64,000 bases of DNA from Vesta saturnalis (lineage: Eukaryota > Arthropoda > Insecta > Coleoptera > Lampyridae). Position numbers and translations under genes: made by a program. Shown here in pieces: positions 1 to 10,517 of the stretch. Position 1 is the stretch's first letter. Each line of letters begins with the position of its first letter. Location of the stretch: NCBI GenBank assembly GCA_036346205.1, contig JARFJB010001819.1, positions 3,829,501 to 3,893,500 of the forward strand, given 5' to 3'. The notes beneath the pieces were generated by a model. The model was not told the DNA's origin, made no database searches, and saw only the letters and a program-made list of their open reading frames with translations.

Positions 1-538
1 CGAAGAGAGATACCTACGAAAATCAAAACGGCATGCGATGAACTATATTCTACCACAATTTTGAAAAAGCGAAATACCTCACTTGCCGTGAGTCAAGGGA
101 AACCCACAAAAAAACGTTATTCTGATGAGCACAATGCATCCTGTGGTTCTGATTGGCACAGATACAAAGAAGAATCCGGACACGATTAAATTATATAATG
201 AAAGTAAATATGGAGTAGATGTAGTAGATCAGATGTGTAGAAAATATTCTGTAAGAGCTGCATCACGAAGGTGGTCAGTACATACATTTTATAATATACT
301 CGATATTGCTGGGATAAATACATGGGTGTTGTATAAAGAGGTGACGGAAAGAACATTTCACGGAAGACAATTTCTGTTATCTTTAGCCGAAGAACTTGCT
401 TTCGATGATTCATTAGTTGACGCACAAACTGAAGAGCAAGGCACAGCAGACGAAGTAATGATTGCGCGACGCAAGTGTCAAGTTAGAGTATCATGCAAGA
501 CAAAGGAAATAAAAAATGCACGGGAAGAGAAAAAGTAA
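1..538 (+). pseudogene. piggyBac-type transposase, C-terminal part (cut by window edge)
   Basis: The C-terminal third of a piggyBac (DDE_Tnp_1_7) transposase. Seen: the segment YNESKYGVDVVDQMCRKY, which in this family carries the third catalytic Asp, followed by the usual aromatic stretch around HTFYNILDIAGINTW. Positions 1-110 read in a different frame from 111-538; the switch lies in an A-run near 108-114, so the gene carries a one-base indel. The first two catalytic Asp residues lie beyond the window. The Cys-rich tail typical of the family is poorly preserved before the stop at 536-538. Catalyses cut-and-paste transposition at TTAA sites when intact. I see no clear GGG-TTAA terminus downstream. 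A relic; family assignment is confident. Confidence 0.8.
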
Positions 539-2550
539 ACGTAATTTTTGCCAAATGTTTGAACGACATGCAATACTTTTTCGATCGTTCAAGAAGCTTT
601 CTTGAATTTTAGTTTAGTTGAATACAAAATGAAATATTCTTTATGTTTTATTTTAATTATTGTTGATTTTTTATAGAATTCAGTTTATAAAAATGTAAAA
701 ACTGATTTTGTAAAAAAAAACTATCTAGGTATTTATAGGTAAATTTTAAATAAAAAATGTTCGCAAAATTGTAGAAAATAATTATTATAAATTGATCGAA
801 AATCACTAAGAGTTCCTAAAATATTTATTGTTACTTCTAGCTGCCAATCTATCTGGGTAAGTTATAATTTGTTTTATCCTAATAATACGACCAGTTGGAA
901 AGATTTCTTTTCTGCCTTTGATAGATTATAAATCGATCTTGTCAGAAAAAAAAACAACTCGCACACAACACTCTCACTTCCCTGGAGCGTTAGGCGCACT
1001 AGAAACATATATCCTGTACACAAATCCTCCTCTTTGCTTTTAGGAGTATTCCCGAAAAGTAGTAAGGTTTCCTACAAGAACTATCCCCTAAGGCGTAGGC
1101 CTTTAGACGTGGCTCTTGTATCTGTGCTTGTCTGAAAGGCGTAGCCCTGTGCGATCTAGCATTCCTTCTGTCTAACCCATGGAGCGTAAGGCCCGTTGAG
1201 TTATATAATCTTTTCTAAACTACCTACCTGAACACCCACACAACAGAACTGTAGCACCCAGTAAAAACTACAGACACCTGGTCGATTAAATAATCGTCCC
1301 AAACCCATGTTTCAACCAACTTTCCACGAGAAAGTAAAGAAAACCGTTACAAAATCCCGATAATCCGTTATTGATATTGTCATCTATTTATCCGCATCCC
1401 AGAAAATATCCAGTAGCTGATAAACTACTTCCTGAAAGGAAATCAATTTTTCAATTATAAATCCAATTTTATATCTTGCAAAAGTTTCGATTTATTTCTA
1501 TATAAAAAGACACTCTTTTTGAGCGATAAAATACATCGCATATAAAAACTAAAACTCCTGTATGCTATCTTAAATACTTACGAAAATTTTCCATTTCGTA
1601 AATAAAACGTTTATTTATGTTGTAAATTTATAATTCTTGTCCTGCTACCTTGTATTTAATTAGAAGAAAGCAACAATCATAATTATAGAACCCGAAGCCC
1701 CAGTTTATTGAACGGGATAAATGTTTATTTTAAAGCCGATGTCCTACAACGTTTGACCCAGTGACCAATATAAGAGGGAAGGCAATGCACGCATTACCGT
1801 GTTATCAGTTCTGTTATTCTCAGAATAAACATAAAGGAAATATTCTTTTATATATTAGGAACGTTTTAACATTGTTAAAATTACACGTTAAAGAATTTTA
1901 AATACTCAAATTGTCTTGATTTATTTACTTATGAAATAAAAAAGTTATTATCTCAATTAAATAGGTTGTTTTTATAAAGTATTAATTTGCGTAAGTGTGT
2001 AATCACATGATGGTTAAAATAACTTACCTAAAGTAAACCTAGGGAATTATTACCGTACAAACCCCGTGAATTACGTTAACCATTATATCACAAGGTATTC
2101 CAGTACTCAAGCTGAAACAGCCACGGGCCTGTTCAACCGCTGGAGGTGACCTGGAGATCCGATTTTATATTTTCTATTTAGTGTTAAGTTGAATATTTTA
2201 GGAGTGTATTTTATAGGCAATAAAATTAGTGTCTGTAGAAACCTGTTGTTCTTCAAACCACGAGCCGCCCCATCTCCGACTGATAGCTAACGGGCAAAGC
2301 AAAAGTACTATAAAGTGAGATCCTTTATTAAAGAAAGGGGTGTTACAAAATTGAGGTAGCTTTATCGCTATAAAGTTTCCATTTTGGGTTTAAACAGCAC
2401 TCAAGTTTTATTAAATAGTTTACATTTTCGGTTTTTAACTTTCACACTTAAAGGGAGAGTTATTGTAATCGGTTAAAAAAATCGAAATTGTACGGAGAAT
2501 GGAAATATCTGTTTTTGAGGTCTCCTGAATCCAAAAAAGTCTTTAAAAAT
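539..2550. other. gene-free AT-rich stretch
   Basis: No coding region found. A less AT-rich patch at about 960-1230 contains four loosely similar GGCGTAGG/GGAGCGTA-like motifs. Around 1770-1840 there is a TATAAGAGG motif followed about 55 bp later by AATAAA, an arrangement reminiscent of a retrotransposon LTR, but I could find no paired copy and make no call. Confidence 0.3.
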
Positions 2551-2603
2551 GTGTGAGTGTGGGTGTGCGCGTGTGGGTTTACGTGTGCGTGTGCATGTTT
2601 GTC
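2551..2603. repeat. GT-rich simple repeat
   Basis: Imperfect GTGTG/GCGTGTG run directly upstream of the LINE relic. Confidence 0.8.
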
Positions 2604-2659
2604 TGGGATGAATATTCGGATGTAATAACTCGAAACACGTGATAAGCGATTGCATTTAA

Positions 2660-4181
2660 ATTATTCAAGGCACACCTCGAGGGTCGCCTTGAAGAATTCC
2701 GCAACCTTAACCTTCCTGAAATCCAACTCGATAACGATAATCGTTTTTATGCCCCTATGACGACCAACCAGGTCCACACATATTTGAAAAAAAGGGAAAA
2801 ATTCTGCCCCAGGTCTGGACGGCCTAAATCGAAGAATCCTCCGTTATTTACCCGACCCAACCATCCGATTAATTGGCCTCCATCGTCATGATACCCAAAC
2901 CCCACGACGATCTAACCTCACCCTCCCCCTATAGACCAATCTCCCTCCTGTGTTACCTCGGAAAATGCTTTGAGCAGTAGCCAGGCGACTCAGGGACCAC
3001 CTCGAATTTAACGACCTCCTTCCCAACAGCCAATTCGGCTTCCGCCCCAACCGAACGTGTCACAATCCCTTGTTCAAGCTGCTTACGGAGACCACCAGAG
3101 CATTCAATCACAAGCAATGCCATCTGGCTGCGTTTCTGGACATTAAGCAAGCATTTGACAGGGTCTGGCATGTCGGTCTCCTGCACAATATCCGTAACCT
3201 CACCATTCCCGACCCTTTCTCCTACTCCTACTCTCGTACCTGACCAATTGGTCAGTTCGGGTCAAAGTAGAGAAAACCTTCTCAGATCCTTTCCAACCTA
3301 CAGCAGGCGTACCGCAAGATTCTGCCTTAGCCCCGATCCTCTATATCATTTTCGCATCCGACATACCCGAAGTCACACAACCCGGAGTAGTCGTTGCGCA
3401 GTTTACGGATGACACCGCCTTCTGGACAGTTAATCGGAACAGCGAAACGACCTACCGCCTCGTCCAAAATCCTACGGAACTTCTCCAACTGGGTAAACCT
3501 GTGGAGAGTCTCCGTAAATCCCGCCAAAACCCAAACAATCCTCTTCGGGCATCCTAATTACACCGAAGACAAATTTCCAAAGCTTGCCTCCAGAAATGTT
3601 TCACTCGCCCTAAACCAAGAAAGACTCACACTCCAAGATGAAGTCACCTACCTAGGAATCCTCTTCACTAGCACCCTCAATTGGCTGCCCGATGTAAAAA
3701 GAACACTCAATAGGATTAGAAACCACGCAAACCTACTGGGCGCCTTCCGGGGTAAATTCAGTGGTTGCCATCCTAAAACTCTTCAACGCACCTACAAAAC
3801 ATACATCCGCCATGTTATGGATTTTCGAGCACCCATATACACCAATATAAACCCCAATCACCTATCAATCGCATACCCCTCAGGTACCCTAGTGACCTCA
3901 CACCACAACACGCAGACATGCCACCAATCACACACAGAATCGAAAAATTTCAGAAAAACTTCGAGCATAAAAGAATTTTCGGTGATACTGTCCCAACCAA
4001 AGAAATCCTTATCACTCCCAACAACTACCGTTTTTCCCAGTTCCCACGAAAAAAACCTAAATTAAAATTCAAACATCCCCCAGCAATCCTTGCAAAACTC
4101 CTTGACGGCCTCCCCGAGAAGGCAGAAGAATCCCTAGACAACATCCCATATGCCCCCCGCATCCCTCCGTCTATTCTATAA
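2660..4181 (+). pseudogene. Jockey-clade non-LTR retrotransposon, reverse transcriptase relic
   Basis: Reverse transcriptase of a Jockey-type LINE, 5' truncated in the linker before the RT domain. Seen in order on the + strand but in changing frames: YRPISLL-type motif near 2930, QFGFRPNR near 3030-3050, LDIKQAFDRVWH near 3140-3175, a GVPQ-like motif near 3310, and FTDDTAF near 3400-3420 (the catalytic FADD box with A changed to T). An open frame then covers the RT thumb (3394-4065), and a frameshifted C-terminus ends near 4181. Several stops and at least four frame changes make it dead. It ends in an AT-rich 3' region with AATAAA near 4270. C-rich codons differ from the surrounding AT-rich DNA. 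No nearby host gene depends on it. Confidence 0.82.
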
Positions 4182-4403
4182 CGACCTAGCATGAAACCGG
4201 ATAACGAATCGGATTAAACACACTAATCACGTTACACCCCACTAAACAACACACACTTATACCAATTAACCCATTATTAAATATTCAAATAAATCTAAAT
4301 CTTTTTTTCTTTTTTTTACGCCAAAAACAACCACATCTCATGATAGTAAACTACACAATAACATAAAACATCGCAACACCAACAAGCATGGATTGACCAG
4401 GGC

Positions 4404-4405
<2 letters not shown>

Positions 4406-4457
<52 letters not shown>
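4406..4457. repeat. (AT)n microsatellite
   Basis: About 26 uninterrupted AT units shortly after the LINE 3' region. Confidence 0.98.
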
Positions 4458-4459
<2 letters not shown>

Positions 4460-4683
4460 CTATAAATATGTAACTACTAACCGTAAGCATGAGTATACTA
4501 AAAAAAAGATATATTTACGAAAAAAAAAATTGTCTTTATAAAACTATCAAGAACACTTGCGAAATAATCGTATTCAAGGTGATCCATAAACAATAGGTAC
4601 ATGTTTTCATTTCGTTATGTATGTCAATTTATTTCTGACGTTGAATTTAAACATATATCCTTTCCGAAATGGTATATGTCCTA

Positions 4684-4880
4684 TCTAATGGCCTGCTAGG
4701 TCATCCGACCTAAACTCCTTGGATTTATTTCTGAGGGGTTATCCCAAATCAAAAGTATATGTTGAACCGGCCAAACAATCTGGAGATATTGAAATAGAAA
4801 ATCAGAAGAGAAGTGCGTGCCATAACTCCAGAAGTGTTTGAAAACGTGCAAAAAGAGTTTATTCATCGACTACCAACATC
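4684..4880 (+). pseudogene. mariner-like transposase, C-terminal piece (copy A1)
   Basis: A short piece of the C-terminal catalytic region of a Tc1/mariner-superfamily transposase. Seen: WPARSSDLNSLD, equivalent to the family's PARSPDLxPLDFFLWG motif that carries the third catalytic Asp, then KSKVYVE, then after a frame change REVRAITPE. Contains stops. It abuts a more N-terminal piece of a similar transposase (4882-5404), so this is a recombined or deleted pair of copies rather than one gene. Confidence 0.7.
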
Positions 4881-4881
4881 G

Positions 4882-5029
4882 TTGGTCAATAAATGTTTGG
4901 GGAGGAATTGTTGGAGAAGATGTGATAGGCCCTTACTTTTTTAACGGTCACCTTACCGGTCAATTGTATTTCGAATTTTTAACTAACGATTTACTTGTGT
5001 TGCTTTTAAATACCACCAAATATGCAAGC

Positions 5030-5069
<40 letters not shown>

Positions 5070-5404
5070 GTTAAAAGATGGAGTTCCTGGTCATTTTTCG
5101 CGACAGGTCAGAGCTTTGTTAGGTAACACATACGAAAATCGTTGGATTGGAAGGGGAGGGGGCAGTTAGATGGCCTGCTAGGTCGCCCAATGTAGTCAAA
5201 CTCGACTTTTTTCTGTGGGGGTATGTAAAAGACCTTGTTTATACGGAACGTCCAACAACTGAGCAGAACATGCGACAAAGAATAATCAACGCGTTTGCAA
5301 CAATTACACCCGCAATGCTCTGAGATGTAGAAAGGCCCCTTCAAGCCAGAATATACCGATGTCTTGAACAAAATGGAAGTCATTTTGAACACCTTTTAAA
5401 ATAA
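4882..5404 (+). pseudogene. mariner-like transposase, middle to C-terminus (copy A2)
   Basis: Same transposase family as the copies at 23745, 32633, 55488 and 57260. Seen: SINVWGGIVG and GPYFFNGHLTG (residues between the first and second catalytic Asp), then an (AT)n tract at 5033-5062 that breaks the frame, then DGVPGHFSRQ with the second catalytic Asp. After a frameshift comes RWPARSPNVVKLDFFLWGY. The usual SPDL is SPNV here, so the third catalytic Asp is Asn. An internal TGA sits near 5322. The C-terminus ends in the family's GSHFEHLLK and stops at 5402-5404. Dead element; both TIRs are uncertain. Confidence 0.8.
5033..5062. repeat. (AT)n microsatellite inside transposase relic
   Basis: Uninterrupted TA dinucleotides splitting the transposase relic. 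Confidence 0.95.
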
Positions 5405-5626
5405 ATGAGCTACTGTCAAAATTATTTGTTAAATAAACATTGTTGTTTTTCCATGGCTGACTATATTTTTTTTAATATTTTACTAATAAAATGGGCATAT
5501 TTGTGGTTTTTGGTAAATATCTTGATAACGGTCCAAAATTTTAATAATATATTACATTTACTATCTGAGAAGTCAATTAAAATTATTATTTAAATATACC
5601 AGGTTATCTAATTAGGTATTTTCAAA

Positions 5627-5935
5627 TACGTCACACGACGTCACAAGCTCCGCCTCTAACCGCTGATCTTCGACAACCTGTGTTAGTGTTTCATCGGAAC
5701 CTACGTGTTTTGCTGTGGTTCTTGAGTGTTTTCTTCAGAACACATCGTGATAATTGACAAGCACATGTAAGTTATAAGTGTTCATTTAATTTGACATTTA
5801 TTAAACTTTTGTTACTCTTGACAAAGAAAGCACGGATAAGCTTTTGAAACGTCGAATTCGTTAATAAATAGATTTTACACGAGTTTAACTCAAAAATTGA
5901 GTTTTATTTGTAATAACAAAACTCGTGGAAGGCTA

Positions 5936-5939
<4 letters not shown>
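5627..5939. other. non-coding spacer with GAAACGTC motif
   Basis: Contains CGTCACACGACGTCAC near 5630 and, near 5817-5860, a GACAAAG...GCTTTTGAAACGTCG stretch. The latter resembles the 3' regions of various retroelements and is loosely similar to the dispersed repeat at 26576-26745 and 62105-62275. No gene seen. Confidence 0.3.

Positions 5940-5983
<44 letters not shown>
5940..5983. repeat. (TA)n microsatellite
   Basis: Uninterrupted TA run immediately before Polinton-like terminal sequence. Confidence 0.98.
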
Positions 5984-5985
<2 letters not shown>

Positions 5986-6480
5986 GCAAAACCTCCGAAT
6001 GGGGCCACTTGAGGGACAAACCCTCCGGTGGTCTAGCTGCTATTTTGGGTGGGTGAAGGAGGGGTTATACTATGACTTATGACTTCATTAAGGCGGGGCT
6101 AAGACTAGGGCACACCCATCCTTTTACTTGATTGGTTGTACGTGTAATCGGCCATTTTGTCGGCCGTCTTGTCAGCCATCTTATCGGCCATCTTGTCGAT
6201 TAAAGATCAGTTGGCGTAGGTATCCGAAACTTGTTTGTGGGCCTTCGCGTACTGTCGTGATTCCCTTGGCGGTAAATTTGAATTTGTAGTTAAGTCTGCA
6301 TTCTAAGGGGGGCCTTAATGGTAACTTGTAAGACAGGTATAGGTCTTCGGAACTTGATCTCAAAAATTTGGAGGTGTTTGTGGCGGCATCTAGCGGTATA
6401 TTTTTAAAAGTACATACAGAGCCCTGTAATGGTTATGGCGGTAAATTTGAAATAGGGGGTTTTGCTTTTAATTATGAGGC
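5984..6480 (+). repeat. Polinton terminal-repeat-like sequence, left end
   Basis: GC-richer block with the same kinds of motif, in the same orientation, as the long inverted repeat at 15548-16358: GATTGGTTGTACG, three to four GGCCATCTTGTCGG-like repeats, then GGCGGTAAATTTGAATTTGTA, TAACTTGTAAGACAGG and a GGCATCTAGCGG motif near the inner end. It flanks the 3' end of the minus-strand Polinton genes. The match is partial and clearly diverged; the outer part appears replaced by the (TA)n tract. Inferred to be the left TIR of the Polinton relic. Confidence 0.55.
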
Positions 6481-6531
6481 ATAATCACTCTTAAATAAAA
6501 CAATTAAAGTAGTAAAAACTCTTTTTATTTG

Positions 6532-6749
6532 TCAGCCTAGAATAGTAGTAGAAAAACAAACGTTATACAGTAACTTGATTATCTCATCATTTATAATTAA
6601 ACATGTAGTTAAAAGCTTATTTACAAAATCAGTCATTGATAAATTATTTAATCTAAAATACAAAAACATTAGCGTATAAAGTCCACACACATCCGAATGG
6701 TAATCCTACAATATCGTGTTTTTATAACGGAACAATCTAGAATTATTCT
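6532..6749 (-). pseudogene. Polinton adenain-like cysteine protease, C-terminal fragment
   Basis: The last ~65 codons of a Polinton maturation protease, related to adenovirus adenain. It would process capsid precursors inside virion-like particles. Seen: DVCGLYTLMFLYFRLN, matching the family's CGxY..MF block whose first Cys is the catalytic nucleophile, then SMTDFVNKL and a NDEIIKLLYNV tail before TGA at 6534-6532. One in-frame TAG precedes the motif. The N-terminal part with the catalytic His is missing: a deletion joins the start of the major capsid gene directly to this fragment. A reverse AATAAA lies just downstream at 6529-6524. Confidence 0.6.
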
Positions 6750-7016
6750 CTAGGAAACGTAAATGATATTCTTGCGAGGGCCGTAATCTTGCTTTAGAAC
6801 TTTAGCTGTGATGTACAACATGGTCTGACTTAAATCTATGTAATCGTTTCTATTTCCTGGTACTACAAATTCTATTGGGGCGTCATCACTGAGAGCTGAT
6901 AAGGGCTTGTAAAATATCCATTCACCACTCTCGATACTTGTCTGCGTCGAGGGTAAAGCGAACAAATCCAATTCGGACTTGACGCAGTCACCCGATTGTG
7001 CATGTAAAAAAGCCAT
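6750..7016 (-). pseudogene. Polinton major capsid protein, N-terminal fragment
   Basis: First 88 codons of the Polinton major capsid protein, the double jelly-roll family often annotated in animals as F54H12.2-like. Seen: KSELDLFALPSTQTSIESG, PLSALSDDAPIEFVVPG, DYIDLSQTMLYITAKV, the conserved N-terminal strands. The ATG at 7016-7014 overlaps the TAA of the preceding small gene as TAATG, which decides the start. A full-length protein has several hundred residues; here about 85% is deleted and the reading frame runs straight into the protease remnant. The recognisable part is nearly undamaged apart from the truncation. Confidence 0.7.
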
Positions 7017-7432
7017 TATTTTGAAAATATACCGTCGTAAGTAGTTTTCTCCTTCTTCTTAGCCACAGCTCTCGGCAGAGACTGGCTATTATCGGTCAGT
7101 CGTACTCTTTTATACCCCAAACCCTCCATCATTTTATCGATTTTGTCATCGGCTTTACGCTTAAGATTTCTGCCCACCTCGTGAAATCTCTCTTGAAATG
7201 ACTCCTTAATAGGTTGATCCTCTATGACATCACCGAGGATATTGGTATCCTCTCTTAGAGCTCCTTTTCCAATAACCTTTGGTCCAGACTTAAATAACGG
7301 TATTATACTTCTAAATATGCCTCCTAATCAGTTTCCTATACCATGCCCACGCTGATATGGCGCACCTCTGTAGATGGACCCGATACCGTTACCGGCCTGA
7401 CTCATATAATATTGTTGATAAGGACAAACCAT
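7016..7432 (-). pseudogene. Polinton small basic virion protein
   Basis: A small Lys/Arg-rich gene between the two capsid genes. Such a protein recurs at this place in arthropod Polintons and is thought to be a minor or core virion component. Seen: N-terminal YQQYYMSQAG, a glycine-rich region, FRSIIPLF, LKRKADDKIDKMMEG, and a basic tail ending KTTYDGIFSK. Breaks: a missing base near 7380, an in-frame TGA at 7331-7329, and an extra base near 7321-7323; the two indels cancel. The start ATG (7432-7430) overlaps the upstream gene's stop and the stop overlaps the capsid start, each as TAATG. The exact function is inferred from position and composition. Confidence 0.6.
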
Positions 7433-8207
7433 TATTGCACTTTCTTAAAGTGTAGCTTCAGACACGACGTCCCAAACTCGAATGGCATTGCTGCACCCGG
7501 ATTTGTTTTTATATTAATCTCGATTTTTTCAAATTCCCGCCTCATCACTGGCATGTAGTAGGCAGGCGAAAAAATCACATCTTGATGACTCCCGTAAGCA
7601 TTCTGAAGTAATGTTTATTATACGCATAAGCCGAGATAAAACATCACCCACAATTTACGGTTCAACGATGTAGCAATAAACAAACATCTGCGTTGGTAAT
7701 CCTATTCATATATTAGCGGGGTGCGGGGGTATTGGTTTTATAGCTATGTTCTGATACGGGCAATAACCCAACTGTAAGGCTAAACGTTGTGAGAAGCTGA
7801 ATAACGATAGTGGGGTTTTTAATTTCGTGGTGACACGCTTAATTAACTTATGGTATTCGATTGTTAACAATTTAGTTATTAGCTCGTGGTTATTTACCTC
7901 GTTGGCAATGTCTTCTATGTCCTCAATATAACTGATTTTCTCGCTGTTGTGTTGAAAATGTGATAAAGCCTTTTTTAATATAGCCTGTAGCACGTTTCCC
8001 TGCAGATGGCTCGGTACTATAATAAATTAAATTGTCTGTCACACTTACAGCGGCAAAAGAGCAACGGTACTGAATTTCCGATATGCTTACAACCCAAGAG
8101 CCCGTTAATCTTATTCGCTTTGGCAACTGTGTAATAAAACTTGAGGTCATATTATCAGCAAAATACATCATAGAGCTATTACTCAATAAGATAAGATAAA
8201 TCTCCAT
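7432..8207 (-). pseudogene. Polinton minor capsid (penton-like, PX) protein
   Basis: Minor capsid protein of the virus-like Polinton, expected at capsid vertices. Seen: N-terminal LLSNSSMMYFADNMTSSF, ITQLPKRIRLTGSWVVSIS and SEIQY; then in a second frame ILKKALSHFQHN and SQRLALQLGY; then in a third frame PAYYMPVMRREF and PFEFGTSCLKLHF before TAA at 7434-7432. At least two frameshifts and stops break it. I chose the ATG at 8207-8205 because the conserved N-terminus begins there. It follows the integrase gene by a few bases and overlaps the next gene by TAATG, a compact viral style of packing. Confidence 0.68.
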
Positions 8208-8211
8208 TTTA

Positions 8212-9084
8212 TTATCTCTCACACCCAACTATTAAATTTCTTTCTTTATTAAGGTCGATTATGCGGTAAACTGGTGGTCTTCTTTTTATCACTGCACTAA
8301 TTGTAAAAACTTCCTCGCTCCAATTCGTTTCATATCCCTTCTCGAAGGTATACTTAGTTCTGACGATTCTGACATGATCACCGGTATTATATATTTGGAT
8401 TGACGTGTTGGCCCCGAAGCCTTTCGCATACAGGTTACGCCACACATCCGAAATGTTTTCATCGTTTACAGCAGCAGGGGCCGTCTTTATACTTGAATGA
8501 AGACTGTTGTTGTAAACAGTCACAAGTTTTTGGAATACGTCAATATACCTGTAGGAATTTTTCTAGGTAAAATAACGCCACATCTTTGTTTTCAATGTTT
8601 TATTAAATCTTTCAACTACAGATGCTTTTACATCAGGGTTATTTGTTACATAGAAATTGATATTTTGTTGCTGGAAAAAGTTTTGTATAGTGCCCGCCAC
8701 AAAGTCTTTACCTTTATCTGTTTGTAGATTTGCCGGTGTATTGTCACACTCCTTAAAAAATATCGGTGAATGCTTCAATTACAGATGCAGCTGTCTTTGT
8801 TTTAAGAGCTCGCGCCCAAGCCCCCTTGCTAAACACAATAATAACCGATAGGATGTAATTGTAGTCACTATTGTATTTACTTAAAGTTTGCATATCACAA
8901 AGATCCGCTTGCCGCAGCTCGTAAATGTTGTTCACAATATTACTATTGCGCTGAAACTTCTTCCTGAGTGGTTTATGTATCGTATATGCTTCACTTCACC
9001 ATATTTGCCTTTTACAGCGTTAGTTAAAGGTGTTATACCCGAAAACCCTGACGAGTACACTGGATCATAGTATACAGCATCCAT
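8212..9084 (-). pseudogene. Polinton retroviral-type integrase (DDE)
   Basis: Integrase of the rve family that would insert Polinton DNA into the host genome. Seen: N-terminal AVYYDPVYSSGFSG; then after a frame change TIHKPLRKKFQ; QADLCDMQTLSKYN with the first catalytic Asp; LQTDKGKDF with the second Asp; and VERFNKTLK with the catalytic Glu. The C-terminal domain has TFEKGYETNWSEEVF and KRRPPVYRIIDL. Breaks: a frame change near 8970, another near 8755-8765 in an A-run, and an in-frame TAG near 8563-8565. The catalytic residues themselves are intact. Start at ATG 9084-9082, the first Met ahead of the conserved block. Confidence 0.82.
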
Positions 9085-9164
9085 GTTATGTTCGCCATGT
9101 ATCCCAATCTACTGAAAGTCTTCTTCTTCGAGAGGATCTTCTCGGTGTTTCCCGCGATTCACTG

Positions 9165-9583
9165 TCAGCATCGTAGTTGTGAGGGTCCGCTCAAGGTTAG
9201 GTGATACATCAGCAGCATCACGTCTTGCGCATTTCCGATAAACTCTCGTGGTATATTTATTTCTTTAATGTACGTCGCAAACTGTCGCTAACCGTGTGGG
9301 TTTGTAGTTTTTCGTTGTTTTAGCGTTTCGTGAATCAGATCGATAATGTTGGAATGAGGGATGATCTCGTCTTTTATTGTGACAGTACCCTTTCTATCCC
9401 AAAATATCTCACCGTTCGTATTCAGTACACGTGACAGTACTATTGACATTTGTCGTGGCCAGTCATTTTAGTTTTTAAAACTTTATCCATATCGTTGCCC
9501 AGCTGCGTTAAAATGTTGTTTTGTGTGACTTCTGGATCCTGCAAGCGTGGTAGAAAATCCATCTTCTTCAGATTGTGGTCCAT
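9165..9583 (-). pseudogene. conserved Polinton protein of unknown function
   Basis: A strongly frameshifted gene in the usual Polinton position between the integrase and the small basic protein. Seen: start near 9583 (MDHNLKKMDFLPR), TQLGNDMDKVLKTKM, and a clear C-terminal block with FATYIKEINIPREFIGN and a final stop at 9167-9165. The IPREFIGN-type tail is, as I recall, shared by a protein annotated only as hypothetical in many arthropod Polintons; its function is not known to me. At least three frame changes and several stops. Confidence 0.5.
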
Positions 9584-9615
9584 GGTAGTTGTTGAAACAG
9601 ATTACCCAGAATAAC

Positions 9616-9881
9616 TCAAAGTAATGGTCCTAGCAAGAGTGGTAGGGATGCACCGCCATTCTGTACAAGAAACTGTTTCTTCCTTTTTATAGATTCACCT
9701 CTCTGTGCTAAGCGTCTTAAAGTGCGTTTATGTTGAGACAGCCGATGCTTCTGATCAGCTGACAACGGTACACGACCTTTTAAAATGCACACTCGCATTT
9801 CAGTAAAGCGTCACGTTGACTTTTACTCAATCTGGCTAATGCGTGGAGAATATCGGTGTTTTTGGTTAAAACGTCAGCCAT
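9616..9881 (-). pseudogene. small basic Polinton protein with hydrophobic C-terminus
   Basis: About 85 codons. Seen: MADVLTKNTDILHALARLSK, SQRDALLKCECAF, then after a one-base frame change LKGRVPLSADQKHRLSQHKR, a strongly basic middle, and the hydrophobic end ASLPLLLGPLL before TGA at 9618-9616. Proteins with this basic middle and Leu/Pro-rich tail recur in Polintons and related adintovirus-like elements and have been suggested to be core or membrane-active virion proteins. Function here is inference. Begins 33 bp after the ATPase stop. Confidence 0.55.
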
Positions 9882-9913
9882 GATATATGATGTAATCTTT
9901 ATGACTGTGCGAT

Positions 9914-10517
9914 TTAAACCTTTTTACCTATATATACCTGACAAATGCCTTGAGTTCCGAATATATTTGTTCTATAGCGTAACCCGTCTGGTGTGTTCTG
10001 TTTTAAATCGAACAATAAATATCCGTGTGGATCTGAAGTGGCATCCTGGTACGCAGCCTCTAAAAATTTCGGGTTGTCAGGTGAAATCTGCCTTGCTAAA
10101 TACTGTATCTAAGCTTTAACACGTGGATTCTTAAACAAGATTATGTAATGGGCATTAAGCGAAATATCTCTCTGTCCGCGTCCTTGGTGAAATATGTTTT
10201 GTGTCAAAAAAAACACGCTTAGTTTTCTACGATGACAACCCTTTGTAAAAATATCCACCACCGACCTGTTAGTTTCACGCATTAGATGGTCAATTATTAT
10301 TAAAACCGGTTTTTCACCATCAAACTGTTCCATATCAGGTAGACCCTTCTGAAATTCCACTGCGATGTCTTTCGCCATAGAACCACGTAATTTTTTCAAA
10401 TGTTGTATGGCAGGCAGTTTTGATATTATTTAGAAATTCCACGATAAAATACGATTTCCCACAACCCGAGGGGCCTGCAACTATTGCTGAAAAAGGATGC
10501 TTAAACTGGTCCTCCAT
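9914..10517 (-). pseudogene. Polinton genome-packaging ATPase (copy A)
   Basis: FtsK/HerA-type packaging ATPase that would pump element DNA into capsids. Seen: start MEDQFKHPFSAIVAGPSGCG with Walker A GPSGCGKSY; ITWFYGE; Walker-B-like PVLIIIDHLMRE; FFLTQNIFHQG; NAHYIILFKNPR; and, after a frame change near 10109, ARQISPDNPKFLEAAY and a C-terminal ATSDPHGYLLFDLKQ region ending in TAA at 9916-9914. A short deletion after WFYGE, relative to copy B, shifts the frame near 10375. A second partial copy lies upstream (11098-11515) through tandem duplication. Confidence 0.78.

Noticed and set aside
1770..1870. LTR of a retrotransposon
   Set aside because: TATA and AATAAA words only; no second LTR, primer-binding site or gag/pol in the neighbourhood.
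5817..5860. Hammerhead ribozyme
   Set aside because: GAAACGTC is present, but the CTGANGA box is degenerate and stems cannot be completed.
5897..6082. 61-codon + strand frame with a Tyr-Ile run
   Set aside because: Spans a (TA)n tract and Polinton-like TIR sequence; no motif.
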